From: Petrotoga mexicana DSM 14811
GTDB lineage: Bacteria; Thermotogota; Thermotogae; Petrotogales; Petrotogaceae
Length of the DNA: 64,000 bases
Assembly: GCF_002895565.1 (NCBI RefSeq)
Contig: NZ_AZRN01000013.1
Span: 1-64,000, forward strand
Direction of reading: 5' to 3'
Under the pieces are notes generated by a model. It was given only the letters and a program-made list of their open reading frames with translations, was not told the origin of the DNA and ran no database searches. Positions within the stretch are counted from its first letter, which is position 1. The number at the start of each line of letters is the position of its first letter. The position numbers and the translations under genes are program-made. Positions 17,012-26,811 of this stretch are shown piece after piece.

Positions 17012-17677
17012 TGGGCAATTTCGGATATCCACGGTATGTACGATACTTTAATTTCGCTTTTAAAACAAACACAGATCAAAGATTCTGACACGATGATTTT
17101 TCTTGGTGATTATGTGGATAGAGGGCCTGATTCAAAAAAAGTATTGGATCTTTTGATTACTTTAAGCAAACAGAGGAATCGTATCTTTCTAAAAGGAAAT
17201 CATGACGATATGATGGTCGACTATTACCAAAAAACTCATGAGTATGGTGAAGGTGTCTGGTTTTACAATGGTGCCTTATCGACAATAAGAAGTTTCAATA
17301 ACAATATTGAGGAAGAGTACATAAACTTTTTAAAAGAGCTACCTTTGTATTGTGAGATAGAAGTAAGAGATGAGAAATATTTATTTGTACATGCCGGAGT
17401 AAATCCAGAAAAACCACTTTCCAAACAAGATAAATGGGATTTGTTATGGATAAGAGATGAATTTTTAAGTATGTCTGAAAGGTATTATAATTACACCGTT
17501 ATTCATGGACACACTCCAACATTGTATCTAACAGGTGAAGATAAAATCTTTGTGAAGCGAGATAATAATAAGAAAATAATAAGTGTAGATATAGATACGG
17601 GATGTGTGTACGGTGGGAAGTTGACGGCGTTTGGAATCACCGAGGATAATAAACATGTAGTTTTACAGTCTTTTTGA
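17006..17677 (+). CDS. PPP-family metallophosphoesterase (Ser/Thr phosphatase or ApaH-like)
   Basis: A 223-residue cytoplasmic phosphoesterase with every PPP metal motif: DIHG near residue 8, GDYVDRGP near 35, GNHD near 66, VHAG near 130 and HGHTP near 168. Bacterial relatives (PrpA/PphA, PrpE, ApaH) dephosphorylate proteins or cleave dinucleoside polyphosphates; length alone does not decide. The GTG at 17006 has GGGAGGG 6 bp upstream; the longer ATG at 16991 has no SD. No protein kinase gene is visible in the window. Confidence 0.85.
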   Translation: MIWAISDIHGMYDTLISLLKQTQIKDSDTMIFLGDYVDRGPDSKKVLDLLITLSKQRNRIFLKGNHDDMMVDYYQKTHEYGEGVWFYNGALSTIRSFNNNIEEEYINFLKELPLYCEIEVRDEKYLFVHAGVNPEKPLSKQDKWDLLWIRDEFLSMSERYYNYTVIHGHTPTLYLTGEDKIFVKRDNNKKIISVDIDTGCVYGGKLTAFGITEDNKHVVLQSF

Positions 17678-17694
17678 AAAATTGATTTAAACTT

Positions 17695-17730
17695 CTTTAA
17701 TCGCCTTTAATTGTCTTTAAATCCTTCTAA
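17695..17730 (+). repeat. Four 10-bp phased repeats upstream of gcvT
   Basis: CTTTAA begins at 17695, 17705 and 17715, with TTCTAA at 17725, so the period is exactly 10 bp, one helical turn. They end 40 bp upstream of the -10. They may be a response-regulator binding array or phased bends. Three similar 10-bp units precede pstS. Confidence 0.55.
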
Positions 17731-17766
17731 TTGAAAATACTTCGACTTTCTAACTTTTTCAAAGAG

Positions 17767-17775
17767 TGATATAAT
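17767..17775 (+). promoter_or_regulatory. Extended -10 promoter of the gcv operon
   Basis: TGATATAAT, an extended -10, lies 41 bp before the DUF2007-gcvT start. The 138-bp gap is too short for, and lacks, a glycine riboswitch. Confidence 0.6.
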
Positions 17776-17815
17776 TAAAGCTGAATATTATCTTTCCTCT
17801 GAGAGGTGTGAGACA

Positions 17816-19141
17816 ATGCTGAAAAAAATAAAAGATTATTGCAATTATTCCCAAAGCCAGATTTTGAAGCAAATTTTGGAAGATAATGGTATACAAGTAT
17901 TCTTAAAATCTCCCATAGGAATAGGGGGAGAGTACTTCGGTGAGGGAGCAATTTATGATTTGTATGTTGAAGATAAGGATTTTAGCACAGCAAAAGTTAT
18001 AATTAGAGAACTTGAGAAAGGAGGAAACACTTTGTCAGAACTTAAAAAGACGCCGCTTTATGAAAGACATATAGAACTTGGAGCCAAGATGGGAGAATTT
18101 GTAGGGTGGGAGCTTCCGTTATGGTATTCTTCTATTATTGATGAGCATAACGCCGTAAGAAATTGTATTGGAGTTTTTGATGTATCTCATATGGGTGAAT
18201 TATTTGTGCAAGGGAAAGATGCTCAAAAATTTGTAAATTACTTGATTACAAATAATGTGGAAAGGGTACCCAATGGCAAAATAGTGTACTCCCCTATGTG
18301 TAACGAGGATGGTGGTATTTTAGATGATCTTCTCGCTTATAAATTCAACGAAGAAAAGATCTTGTTGGTAGTCAACGCTTCTAATACTCAAAAAGATTTT
18401 GAATGGGTAAAAACACAAGCTTCCTCTTTTAATGTTGATATTATTAACAAGAGTGATGAGTATTGTCAAATAGCTTTTCAAGGTCCAAAATCTCAGGATC
18501 AACTACAAAAATATCTTAAAGATATTGATCTGGATAGTATAGAATATTATTCTTTTGAAGTTATACAACTAGAAGGAGAAGAAATAATCTTATCAAGGAC
18601 AGGATACACAGGTGAAGATGGTTTTGAATTATATCTATCTCCAACAATCGTTGTTAAAGTTTGGGATAAACTTATACAACTTGCTAAAGAGGTTGATGGG
18701 AAACCATGTGGTTTGGGAAGCAGGGACACTTTAAGGTTCGAGCCTAAAATGCTCCTTTATGGCAACGATATGGATGAAAATACTACACCGTTGGAGGCAG
18801 GCTTAAGATGGACTGTCGATTTTAATAAAGAATTTATTGGTAAGGAAGCTTTACTGAAACAAAAAGAAGAAGGAATCAAAAGAAAATTAGTTGGTATGGA
18901 AATACACGACAAGATGCCAGTTAGGCATGGGTATGAAATTTACAAAGACAATGAAAAGATAGGGTTTGTGACAAGTGGTGTAAAGTCTCCTACTTTAGGG
19001 AAGAATTTAGCCTTAGGCTATGTAAGTAAAGAATTTTCGAAATCTGGGACCATGGTTAGTATAAAGGCAAGAAACAAATTATTAGAAGCTGAGGTTGTAA
19101 AAACTCCGTTTTATAAAGGAAGTGTAAAAAGCACAAAATAA
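17816..19141 (+). CDS. gcvT: Aminomethyltransferase (glycine cleavage T protein) with N-terminal DUF2007 extension
   Basis: One 441-residue frame. Residues 1-70 resemble DUF2007 (YCNYSQSQILKQILEDNGI...DLYVEDKDFSTAKVII), a small putative signalling domain. Residues 73-441 are a full GcvT of 369 residues, close to the family's usual length: RHIELGAKMGEFVGWELP, the FDVSHMGEL segment near 120 and RTGYTGEDGFEL near 260. GcvT passes the aminomethyl lipoyl intermediate to tetrahydrofolate, making methylene-THF and ammonia. An internal SD (AAAGGAGG) and TTG at 18032 mean GcvT alone is probably also made, or is the only true GcvT product. gcvPA and gcvPB follow; gcvH is not in the window. Confidence 0.88.
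   Translation: MLKKIKDYCNYSQSQILKQILEDNGIQVFLKSPIGIGGEYFGEGAIYDLYVEDKDFSTAKVIIRELEKGGNTLSELKKTPLYERHIELGAKMGEFVGWELPLWYSSIIDEHNAVRNCIGVFDVSHMGELFVQGKDAQKFVNYLITNNVERVPNGKIVYSPMCNEDGGILDDLLAYKFNEEKILLVVNASNTQKDFEWVKTQASSFNVDIINKSDEYCQIAFQGPKSQDQLQKYLKDIDLDSIEYYSFEVIQLEGEEIILSRTGYTGEDGFELYLSPTIVVKVWDKLIQLAKEVDGKPCGLGSRDTLRFEPKMLLYGNDMDENTTPLEAGLRWTVDFNKEFIGKEALLKQKEEGIKRKLVGMEIHDKMPVRHGYEIYKDNEKIGFVTSGVKSPTLGKNLALGYVSKEFSKSGTMVSIKARNKLLEAEVVKTPFYKGSVKSTK
18018..18034 (+). promoter_or_regulatory. Internal SD and TTG start of GcvT proper
   Basis: AAAGGAGG followed 7 bp later by TTG (18032-18034) in frame with the longer ORF. This is the strongest SD in the region and sits exactly where the GcvT fold begins. 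Confidence 0.75.
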
Positions 19142-19144
19142 AAA

Positions 19145-19178
19145 TGGGGACGAAGGGGCGCTATATAAACTTTTATAA
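19145..19178 (+). repeat. GC-rich dispersed element, copy E (short)
   Basis: GGGGACGAAGGGGCGCTATA followed by an AT tail (AACTTTTATAAGAATAA) fills the gap between gcvT and gcvPA, 3 bp after the gcvT stop. Only two G-runs remain. Confidence 0.8.
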
Positions 19179-19206
19179 GAATAATAAAAAGAGGTGAGAT
19201 ATTATA

Positions 19207-20553
19207 ATGAATGATTTTCCATATTTACCCCATACCCAAAAAGACATAGAAGAAATGTTTGCTTTTTTGGGAATAAAAGATATCGACGAACTTTATCAAG
19301 ATATTCCAGCACTGTTCAAAGGTGAGTTGAATATCCCTTCGGGTTTGAGCGAAATAGAAGTTAAAGAAAGGTTAACCGATTTATCGCAAATGAATAAAAA
19401 TATAGAAGAATACGGTATTTTTAGAGGTGCGGGCATTTACAATCATTATATTCCTTCTGTAATATATCCTTTAGCGTCAAACAGGAATTTTTTAACCGCT
19501 TATACGCCTTACCAAGCCGAAGTTTCTCAAGGTACCCTCCAAATACTCTATGAGTATCAAACTCAGATCTGCAATCTTACAGGGATGGAAGTTTCTAATT
19601 CATCTATGTATGATGGTGCTTCTGCTTTAGGTGAGGCTATTTTAATGGCAAAAAGAATTAATGGCAAAAACCATGTTTTAATGTCAAAATTGGTTCATCC
19701 CGAGTATCAAGAAGTGTCAAAAACCTATGTTGAAGTGCAAGGGATGAATATAGAGCAAATCGATTACTTATCTGAAACGGGTCAATTAGATCTAGCTGAT
19801 TTAACTTCTAAAATCACCGAAGAAACATCTTGTGTTGTAGTTTCATATCCAAACTTTTTAGGTGTAATAGAAGATTTAAAAGCGATAAGAGAAAAGGTTC
19901 CTAGCGATGTTGTTTTCATTGTAGTCACCTATCCAATCTCTTTAGGGTTGTTAGAAGCTCCTGGGAAATTTGGGGTGGATATAGTAGTAGGAGAAGGTCA
20001 ATCTTTAGGGAATACACCTTCATTTGGGGGACCGGGTTTAGGAATCTTTGCTTCCAAAAAAAATTATATCCGAAAGATGCCTGGCAGAATCATTGGAGAA
20101 ACCGTAGATCAAGACGGTAAAAGAGGATTTTGCATGGTTTTGCAGACAAGAGAACAACATATAAGAAGGGAAAAATCTACTTCCAATATATGTTCAAATC
20201 ATGCATTCAACGCTCTTTTGGCTTCTTTGTACTTGAATGTGATGGGGAAGCAAGGGATAAGAGAAGTTTCTCTTCAGAATTATCATAAGGCCCATTATTT
20301 AGCAAAAAAATTGCTAGAGACTGAAAAATTTAAACCTGTATTTGATGGCCCTTTTTTTAACGAGTTTGTATTAGAAAGTAAAATAGATCCTGAACTTCTC
20401 AACGAAAAACTGTTGGAGCAACATTATTTTGGACCTTTGATACTGAAGAACTTTTATGAAGAAATGGGGAATAATGTGCTGTTTTGCGCGACAGAACTGA
20501 CTAAAAAAAGAGATATCGACTTTTTATGTTCTTTCTTGGAGGGATTGTCATGA
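19207..20553 (+). CDS. gcvPA: Glycine dehydrogenase (decarboxylating) subunit 1
   Basis: N-terminal half of the split P protein, which decarboxylates glycine with PLP and loads the aminomethyl group onto lipoylated GcvH. The 448-residue length is standard. It starts [17 protein letters not shown], has [15 protein letters not shown] near residue 80, [21 protein letters not shown] near 98, and [10 protein letters not shown] near 275. The PLP lysine lies in the partner subunit, as expected. The SD is AGAGGTGAG, behind element copy E. gcvPB overlaps by ATGA. Confidence 0.96.
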   Translation: MNDFPYLPHTQKDIEEMFAFLGIKDIDELYQDIPALFKGELNIPSGLSEIEVKERLTDLSQMNKNIEEYGIFRGAGIYNHYIPSVIYPLASNRNFLTAYTPYQAEVSQGTLQILYEYQTQICNLTGMEVSNSSMYDGASALGEAILMAKRINGKNHVLMSKLVHPEYQEVSKTYVEVQGMNIEQIDYLSETGQLDLADLTSKITEETSCVVVSYPNFLGVIEDLKAIREKVPSDVVFIVVTYPISLGLLEAPGKFGVDIVVGEGQSLGNTPSFGGPGLGIFASKKNYIRKMPGRIIGETVDQDGKRGFCMVLQTREQHIRREKSTSNICSNHAFNALLASLYLNVMGKQGIREVSLQNYHKAHYLAKKLLETEKFKPVFDGPFFNEFVLESKIDPELLNEKLLEQHYFGPLILKNFYEEMGNNVLFCATELTKKRDIDFLCSFLEGLS

Positions 20554-21986
20554 AATTGATATTTGAAAAATCAGTTAGCGGGAGAAAGTCATTTTCACTT
20601 CCCAAATTGGATGTCAAAGAATCTCAGATAGATATTCCAGAACATTTAGTTAGAAATGAAGCTCCGAATCTACCAGAACTTTACGAAGTTGATATAGTTA
20701 GGCACTACAATCAATTAGCCAGTCTAAACCATTCGGTTGATAGAGGTTTTTATCCTTTGGGTTCTTGTACAATGAAATACAATCCTTTTTTGAATGAAGA
20801 GGTTGCAGCCTTGAATGGATTCAAATACCTTCATCCCTATCAAGAGGAAAGGACCGTACAAGGTGCGTTGGAATTGATGTATGAATTACAAGAATTTCTC
20901 AAAGAGATAACAGGGATGGATCATGTTACCCTACAGCCTGCTGCTGGTGCCCATGGGGAGCTCACAGGAATGCTTGTTATCAAAAAATATCTACAAGAAA
21001 ATAATTTAGGTCATAAAAATGAGGTTATCATCCCAGATTCCGCCCACGGTACGAATCCGGCATCTGCAGTAATGGCAGGATTTGAAGTAATTAAAGTTAA
21101 TTCGAATAATGAAGGAAGAGTTGATTTAGATCATTTGAAATCTTTAGTGAATGAAAATACTGCTGCAATTATGCTCACAAACCCAAATACTTTGGGATTG
21201 TTTGAAAAAGATATTCTAAAGATATCTGATTTGATGCATAAAAACAACGCCTTGTTGTACTACGATGGAGCGAATTTAAATGCAATAATGGGTAAAGTAA
21301 GACCTGGGGATAATGGTTTTGATGTTGTCCATCTAAATCTCCACAAAACATTTTCTACCCCTCATGGAATGGGGGGACCTGGGAGTGGGCCAATAGCGGT
21401 AAAATCTTTTTTAAAAGAGTATTTGCCGAAACCTGTTGTGGGTATGAAAGAAAGTGGAGAATATTATTTTGATTACGATATTCCTAAAAGTATTGGAAAA
21501 GTACGTAGCTTTTACGGTAATTTCTCGGTACTAGTAAAAGCATATACTTATATATTATCAATGGGCAAAGAAGGTTTAAAGAAGGCAAGTGAGCTAGCCA
21601 CTTTAAATGCGAATTATTTGAAAGAGAAGTTATCAAAATTTTTAGACGTTGCTTATCCAGATGTCTGTAAGCATGAGTTTGTAATAAAAGGTACTTCGTT
21701 GAAAGATTATGGTGTAAGCACATTGGATTTTGCAAAAAGACTTTTAGATTATGGCATGCATCCTCCAACAGTTTATTTTCCTTTGATAGTTGATGAAGCA
21801 ATGATGATTGAACCAACCGAAACCGAAAGCAAAGAAACATTGGATGAAGTTGCTGCTATATACGAGAAAATCTTAGAAGAAGCCAGAAAGGATTCAGATA
21901 AGTTAAAGAAAGCTCCATTGACTTTACCTATCAAAAGATTAGACGAAGTAAAAGCAAACAAAGAACTCAACGTGAAATTTGATTAA
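20550..21986 (+). CDS. gcvPB: Glycine dehydrogenase (decarboxylating) subunit 2
   Basis: C-terminal half of split P protein, 478 residues, a fold-type I PLP enzyme. GSCTMKYNP lies near residue 73, [10 protein letters not shown] near 168, and the PLP lysine is in [20 protein letters not shown] near 265. The ATG at 20550 is chosen because TTGGAGGG precedes it and it overlaps the gcvPA TGA by four bases; the upstream in-frame ATG at 20526 lacks an SD. It ends the operon before a bidirectional terminator. Confidence 0.96.
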   Translation: MKLIFEKSVSGRKSFSLPKLDVKESQIDIPEHLVRNEAPNLPELYEVDIVRHYNQLASLNHSVDRGFYPLGSCTMKYNPFLNEEVAALNGFKYLHPYQEERTVQGALELMYELQEFLKEITGMDHVTLQPAAGAHGELTGMLVIKKYLQENNLGHKNEVIIPDSAHGTNPASAVMAGFEVIKVNSNNEGRVDLDHLKSLVNENTAAIMLTNPNTLGLFEKDILKISDLMHKNNALLYYDGANLNAIMGKVRPGDNGFDVVHLNLHKTFSTPHGMGGPGSGPIAVKSFLKEYLPKPVVGMKESGEYYFDYDIPKSIGKVRSFYGNFSVLVKAYTYILSMGKEGLKKASELATLNANYLKEKLSKFLDVAYPDVCKHEFVIKGTSLKDYGVSTLDFAKRLLDYGMHPPTVYFPLIVDEAMMIEPTETESKETLDEVAAIYEKILEEARKDSDKLKKAPLTLPIKRLDEVKANKELNVKFD

Positions 21987-22032
21987 ATTTTGATAAGTTA
22001 AACATATTTATTTTATTTAATATTAGAAAACA

Positions 22033-22066
22033 GTGAGGCAGAAACACCGATTTACGCCTCACTCTT
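22033..22066. terminator. Bidirectional terminator between gcvPB and the Fur-family gene
   Basis: GTGAGGC pairs with GCCTCAC (22033-22039 and 22056-22062) across a 16-nt loop, with T-rich tails on both strands. It includes the last codons of the minus-strand gene. Confidence 0.75.
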
Positions 22067-22526
22067 TTTCTTCCTTTAAACATTCTCCACAAATTCCAAA
22101 GAAATTAATTTCAACAGAGTCGATCTTATTGTCTTTTAATTCTTCTTCAGTAAAAGTTTTAAAATTAATTAATTCCTTTTCATCTAAGAAATTTAGTTTA
22201 TCTAACTCAATATCCTGCACTTTTCCACAATTTTTGCAAATAAAATGAGCATGAGGGGTGATGTTAGAATCGTAATGGATTTTATTTTCAATTAAAATTT
22301 CTTTTACTAGTCCAGCGCTTTCAAATAATTTTACAATGTTATACACTGAAGTAAAAGAAATCTGAGTTTCATTACTTTTTACTAACTTTTGATGCAATTC
22401 ATCAACTGATGGATGTTCGTCAGAGTTAAAAAGCTCAAAGGCCACTTTAAATCTATTTGGAGTAACTTTGATTTTTTTATCTTTTAATATTTTAATTATT
22501 CTGTTTTTATCATACTTAATTTCCAA
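22059..22526 (-). CDS. Fur-family metal- or peroxide-responsive repressor
   Basis: A 155-residue Fur/PerR/Zur-type regulator. An N-terminal winged helix (KKIKVTPNRFKVAFELF, then TSVYNIVKLFESAGLVKEI near residue 60) is followed by HAHFICKNCGKV near 95 and a C-terminal CGEC pair. Together these give the two CxxC structural zinc sites. Whether it senses iron, zinc, manganese or peroxide is not decidable. TTG at 22526 with AAGGTGG 5 bp upstream is preferred; GTG at 22535 is the alternative. It faces gcvPB convergently and diverges from pfkA. Confidence 0.87.
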   Translation of the reverse strand: MEIKYDKNRIIKILKDKKIKVTPNRFKVAFELFNSDEHPSVDELHQKLVKSNETQISFTSVYNIVKLFESAGLVKEILIENKIHYDSNITPHAHFICKNCGKVQDIELDKLNFLDEKELINFKTFTEEELKDNKIDSVEINFFGICGECLKEEKE

Positions 22527-22653
22527 CTCTACCACCTTAGTTTAAAGATTCTATTTTTTAATTATAACACAAGATTTTAAAGAAATATATGAATTATAGT
22601 GAAATTAACAATAGTGTCAAAAAACAAGTGATATAATAAAAAGGTAGTTTAAA

Positions 22654-22740
22654 GGGTTGGGAGCGAAGGGTAATGACCTCATATCCTAAGGGGTGCGGAG
22701 CGGGGCGAAGGGGCACTAAAGAAAGTTTTAGAATTTCTAA
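22654..22740 (+). repeat. GC-rich dispersed element, copy F (long form)
   Basis: First box GGGTTGGGAGCGAAGGG, an AT spacer, main box GGGGTGCGGAGCGGGGCGAA and GGGGCACTAA, then AGTTTTAGAATTTCTAA identical to copy A. A -10 (TATAAT, 22632-22637) lies just upstream, so the element should be in the pfkA leader. The first loop is 8 nt, slightly outside the usual G-quadruplex rule. Confidence 0.85.
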
Positions 22741-22781
22741 AGGAAGTATAAATAATAAAAGTTTTTTTTAGGAGGGATATA

Positions 22782-23750
22782 GTGAGTGAGGTAAAAAGAA
22801 TTGGTTTAATTACCAGTGGTGGAGATGCCCCCGGAATGAACGCTGTTATTAGGGCTGTTACCAGAAGCGCAGTTGTGGAAAATATTGAAGTGTATGGGTT
22901 TTTGAGAGGATTCGCTGGAATATTGGATAAAGATTATAAAAAATTTACATATGCAGATGTTGGTGGAATAATGGAAAGAGGGGGAACCGTCTTAAGGACA
23001 GCAAGGGTACCAGAATTTAAAGTTCCCGAGGTTAGAAAAAAAGCTGCGGACATATTGAAAGACTTAGGTATAGATGTGTTGGTTATAATTGGAGGAAATG
23101 GGAGTCTTACCGGGGGAAAGTTGCTATCAGAAGAACAAGGGATATCTGTCATAGGTGTACCAGCTTCTATAGATAACGATATCGCTTATACAGATATGAG
23201 TATTGGTGTTGACACCTGTCTTAACACAGTGGTTGATGCCATGCAAAAGCTAAAAGATACCGCATCTTCCCACGAAAGAGCATTTATTGTTGAAGTTATG
23301 GGGAGAACATCTGGATACATAGCGTTGATGTCAGGTCTTGCTATAGGTGCGGAAGCCATAATAATACCAGAAGTTCCCACGGATTACGATGCTTTAGCAG
23401 AAAAAATGTGGGATGAAAGAAAAAGGGGTAAGATTAATTCAATAGTCGTTGTTGCGGAAGGATCTGCCAGCGCTTATACAGTTGCCAGACATTTAGAAAA
23501 TAGAATTGGTTTCGAAACGCGTATAACAATTTTAGGTCATATTCAAAGAGGGGGTTCCCCCACGGCATTCGATAGAATTTTGGCTTCAAGAATGGGAAAC
23601 GAAGTAGTAAAAGCAATTAAAGACGGAGATTTTGACGTGATGGTGGGCTTGAGTAAAAATGCTTTAATTAGAACACCTCTTGAAAAAGTACTTTCAGAAA
23701 ATAATACTTTGGATATGGAGATTGTGAAGTTGGCGGGGGTTTTATCATAG
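22782..23750 (+). CDS. pfkA: ATP-dependent 6-phosphofructokinase
   Basis: Phosphorylates fructose 6-phosphate in glycolysis. The 322-residue group A PFK has [11 protein letters not shown] near residue 10, VIGGNGSL near 100, PASIDND with GVDTC near 125, and [12 protein letters not shown] near 168. The residue after GGNG is Ser rather than the Asp of PPi-dependent enzymes, which supports ATP use. The start is GTG behind GGAGGG. pyk follows after 107 bp, so lower glycolysis genes are probably co-expressed. Confidence 0.95.
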   Translation: MSEVKRIGLITSGGDAPGMNAVIRAVTRSAVVENIEVYGFLRGFAGILDKDYKKFTYADVGGIMERGGTVLRTARVPEFKVPEVRKKAADILKDLGIDVLVIIGGNGSLTGGKLLSEEQGISVIGVPASIDNDIAYTDMSIGVDTCLNTVVDAMQKLKDTASSHERAFIVEVMGRTSGYIALMSGLAIGAEAIIIPEVPTDYDALAEKMWDERKRGKINSIVVVAEGSASAYTVARHLENRIGFETRITILGHIQRGGSPTAFDRILASRMGNEVVKAIKDGDFDVMVGLSKNALIRTPLEKVLSENNTLDMEIVKLAGVLS

Positions 23751-23754
23751 GGTA

Positions 23755-23776
23755 TTCAAGGGGTAAACCCCTTGAA
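23755..23776 (+). other. Hairpin between pfkA and pyk
   Basis: A perfect 9-bp stem, TTCAAGGGG-TAAA-CCCCTTGAA, begins 5 bp after the pfkA stop. No U-run follows, so mRNA processing or 3'-end protection is likelier than termination. A smaller stem, TTTGGG/CCCAAA, follows near 23811. Confidence 0.6.
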
Positions 23777-23857
23777 AATTCCTAAGGCATGGAATCTAAA
23801 AAAGATGTAATTTGGGAAGAAACACCCAAAAGTTCCGCATTTTTTAGGAGGATGGTT

Positions 23858-25294
23858 ATGAACGAAAAAATAGAAAATAAAAAGACGAGAATCGTTTGTA
23901 CAATTGGTCCAGCTACAGAAGATGAAACAATGATTAAAAAATTAATAAACGCTGGAATGAATGTAGCCAGATTGAATACTTCTCACGATACCATTGTTGA
24001 TCATGGGAAAAGGGTAAATCTAATAAAGAAGATACGAAAAGAGATGAATATACCTTTTGCTATTTTACTTGATTTAGAAGGTCCTAAGATTCGAACGGGT
24101 AGATTTGAGACAGATGAAGTAGTCTTGGAAGAAGATCAAAAATTTATTTTGACAACCGAGGAGATCGTTGGCAATAAAGAAAAGGTGAGTATAAATTATA
24201 AAGAATTACCTAAAGAAGTTAAAAAAGGAGATTTTATTCTTCTTGATGATGGAAAGATTCGACTTGTAGTCATTAGCAGCAATGAAAAAGAGATTGTAAC
24301 AAAGGTTGTAACCGGTGGCGCTATCACCCACAGAAGAGGGATAAACGTTCCTGGAATAGATATCAGCCTACCACCTTTAACAGAAAAAGATATGGAGTAT
24401 CTGAACAAGGCTGTAGAGTGGAACGTAGATTATATTGCTCAATCTTTTGTTAGGAAAGCTGAAGATATCACTCGAACGAGGAGAATTTTAACCGAATTGG
24501 GTATGCCCGATCTCCCTATAATTGCTAAAATTGAGACATTACAAGCTCTAGACAACCTTGAATCGATCATAGAAGAAGCTGATGGAGTGATGGTTGCAAG
24601 AGGAGATTTGGGTGTTGAAGCACCTGTCGAGCAAATACCTTTGCTTCAAAAGAGAATTATAGAGATTGCAAACACAATGGCCAAGCCCGCTATAACTGCA
24701 ACTCAAATGCTTGAAAGTATGGTTAATAATCCGTTCCCTACAAGAGCAGAGGCGACTGATATTGCTAATGCTATATTAGATGGAACGGATGCAGTTATGT
24801 TGTCTGAAGAAACATCGATTGGGAAATACCCTGAGCAAGCCGTCAAAGTTATGTCCAATGTGGCAAAGGAAACTGAAAAAATGTTAGAAGAGTACTATTA
24901 CAAATTCGATTATTCAACATATGGAGGAGGAGATCCTGCTACCAATTCGATAACAATGTCCGCAATAAAAATTGCTGAGCAACTGGGTATCGAAGTTATC
25001 GTTGCAACAACTTATAGCGGTTATACGGCAAGAGCTCTTTCCAGATTCAGAAGAAATATGAAAATAGTTGCTGCATCCCCAAGGATAACTACTTATCATC
25101 GATTGGCGTTGGTATGGGGAGTCACTCCTGTTATTATGCAAAAGTTTACTGACACGGATAATATGTTGGAGAGCGTTAGCAACATCGTAAAATCTCTAGA
25201 TTTTGCTGTATCAGGAGAAAATATCATAGTAACGGCTGGAATTCCCTATGGTTTCTCTAGTAAAACTAATCTTTTAAAGGTTCATGAGGTATGA
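23858..25294 (+). CDS. pyk: Pyruvate kinase
   Basis: Converts phosphoenolpyruvate and ADP to pyruvate and ATP, the last step of glycolysis. The 478-residue core enzyme has TRIVCTIGPATED at the start, ARLNTSH near residue 38, IAKIETLQALDN near 220, VMVARGDLGVE near 240, and TQMLESM near 278. The extra C-terminal phosphotransfer-like domain of Bacillus PK is absent. ATG at 23858 has TTAGGAGG 6 bp upstream; the longer in-frame ATG at 23789 has none. Confidence 0.96.
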   Translation: MNEKIENKKTRIVCTIGPATEDETMIKKLINAGMNVARLNTSHDTIVDHGKRVNLIKKIRKEMNIPFAILLDLEGPKIRTGRFETDEVVLEEDQKFILTTEEIVGNKEKVSINYKELPKEVKKGDFILLDDGKIRLVVISSNEKEIVTKVVTGGAITHRRGINVPGIDISLPPLTEKDMEYLNKAVEWNVDYIAQSFVRKAEDITRTRRILTELGMPDLPIIAKIETLQALDNLESIIEEADGVMVARGDLGVEAPVEQIPLLQKRIIEIANTMAKPAITATQMLESMVNNPFPTRAEATDIANAILDGTDAVMLSEETSIGKYPEQAVKVMSNVAKETEKMLEEYYYKFDYSTYGGGDPATNSITMSAIKIAEQLGIEVIVATTYSGYTARALSRFRRNMKIVAASPRITTYHRLALVWGVTPVIMQKFTDTDNMLESVSNIVKSLDFAVSGENIIVTAGIPYGFSSKTNLLKVHEV

Positions 25295-25338
25295 TATAAT
25301 TGATGTATTGGTAAAAATTTATTTTTGAGGTGATTTTT

Positions 25339-26751
25339 ATGAATAGAGCAGATGAATTAACTCCTAAAAAAGTTGTAGAAAAATTGGATAATTATATAAT
25401 CGGTCAGAAGGAAGCAAAGAAACAGGTTGCTATTGCTTTGAGAAACAGGATTAGACGATTGGCGCTACAAGAAGATGTCAGAAAAGATGTAATACCAAAA
25501 AATATTCTGATGATAGGATCTACCGGTGTTGGAAAGACTGAGATTGCTAGAAGGTTAGCAGAAGTTGCTAATGCGCCATTTGTGAAGGTGGAAGCTACAA
25601 GGTTTACCGAAGTTGGATATGTTGGGAAGAATGTGGAAAGTATGGTTAGAGAATTGGTTGATTCGTCAGTTAACATGGTAAAGAAGGAAATGATGGAAGA
25701 AGTTAGAGATAAAGCTCAAAGGCTTGTAGAAGAAAGAATAGTAGAAGCACTTGTGCCTTCAAAGAAAAAAACAAAGGCTCAACCTTCATTTATGGACATG
25801 ATGCAACTTTTCAATCAAAGTGCTGAATATTCTCAAAATAAGGGATATGATGAAAAGGAAGACGAAAATATTCGAAGAAGAAGAGAGGAATTGTTAGAAA
25901 AGTTAAGAAATGGTGAATTAGAAGATGTTGAGATAGAAATAGAAGTCGAAGAACAATCCACCCCAATGTTTGCTGGATTAGGACCTGAATTAGAAGATAT
26001 GGGTATACAGTTTGGGGAGATGTTTCAAAATCTTATGCCCAAAAAGAAAAAAAGAAGACGAATGAAGATTTCTGAAGCGAGAAAGGTTTTGGAACCTATT
26101 GAATCTGAAAAGTTAATCGATCAAGATAAATTGATACAGGAAGGAATAAGTAGAGCCGAAAATAGTGGCATAATTTTTATTGATGAAATCGATAAGGTTA
26201 CATCCATGGGAGGGTCCGCGTCTGGGCCAGATGTATCTAGAGAAGGTGTTCAGAGAGATTTGTTACCAATAGTTGAAGGAACAACTGTTGTAACAAAGTA
26301 TGGTTCCATTAGTACTGATTATATATTGTTTATAGCTGCTGGTGCGTTTAGTGAGGCTAAACCTTCGGATCTAATTCCTGAGCTTCAAGGTAGATTCCCA
26401 ATTAGAGCAGAATTATCAGATTTGACAAAGGAAGACTTTATTAGAATACTTACCCAGCCAAAAAATGCAATACTGAAACAGTATCAGTACTTACTTCAAA
26501 CCGATGGGGTGAAAATTGAGTTCACTGAAGATGGCGTTGAAAGAATGGCAGATATTGCCTTTGAGCTTAATGAAAAAGTTGAAAATATTGGAGCAAGAAG
26601 ACTTTATACCGTAGTCGAAAAAGTTCTTGAAGAGGTTTCTTTTGAAGCACCTGCATCAGGAGAGTGGGAATTGAAAATAGATAGCAATTATGTAGACCTA
26701 CGGTTGGGTAAGGTATATGGTGATGAAGATCTCAGAGAATATATTCTTTGA
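25339..26751 (+). CDS. hslU: ATP-dependent protease ATPase subunit HslU
   Basis: AAA+ unfoldase that feeds substrates to the HslV peptidase. The 470-residue protein has LTPKKVVEKLDNYIIGQKEAK at the start, Walker A GSTGVGKTEIARRL near residue 58, the GYVGKNVESM pore loop near 95, a charged I domain of about 110-240, and Walker B IIFIDEIDK near 280. hslV is not adjacent, although it normally lies immediately upstream of hslU. The ATG at 25339 follows TGAGGTG. Confidence 0.95.
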   Translation: MNRADELTPKKVVEKLDNYIIGQKEAKKQVAIALRNRIRRLALQEDVRKDVIPKNILMIGSTGVGKTEIARRLAEVANAPFVKVEATRFTEVGYVGKNVESMVRELVDSSVNMVKKEMMEEVRDKAQRLVEERIVEALVPSKKKTKAQPSFMDMMQLFNQSAEYSQNKGYDEKEDENIRRRREELLEKLRNGELEDVEIEIEVEEQSTPMFAGLGPELEDMGIQFGEMFQNLMPKKKKRRRMKISEARKVLEPIESEKLIDQDKLIQEGISRAENSGIIFIDEIDKVTSMGGSASGPDVSREGVQRDLLPIVEGTTVVTKYGSISTDYILFIAAGAFSEAKPSDLIPELQGRFPIRAELSDLTKEDFIRILTQPKNAILKQYQYLLQTDGVKIEFTEDGVERMADIAFELNEKVENIGARRLYTVVEKVLEEVSFEAPASGEWELKIDSNYVDLRLGKVYGDEDLREYIL

Positions 26752-26811
26752 TGGACAGTATTGAGCTAATAAATTGTATATTTCATTAATATTTTTCGGA
26801 AGTGAGGACAT

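Noticed and set aside
17678-17815. Possible glycine riboswitch before gcvT
   Set aside because: The gap is too short and lacks the conserved aptamer sequences; only 10-bp repeats and a promoter are seen.
21484-21840. 118-codon antisense frame in gcvPB
   Set aside because: Antisense shadow, no initiation signal.
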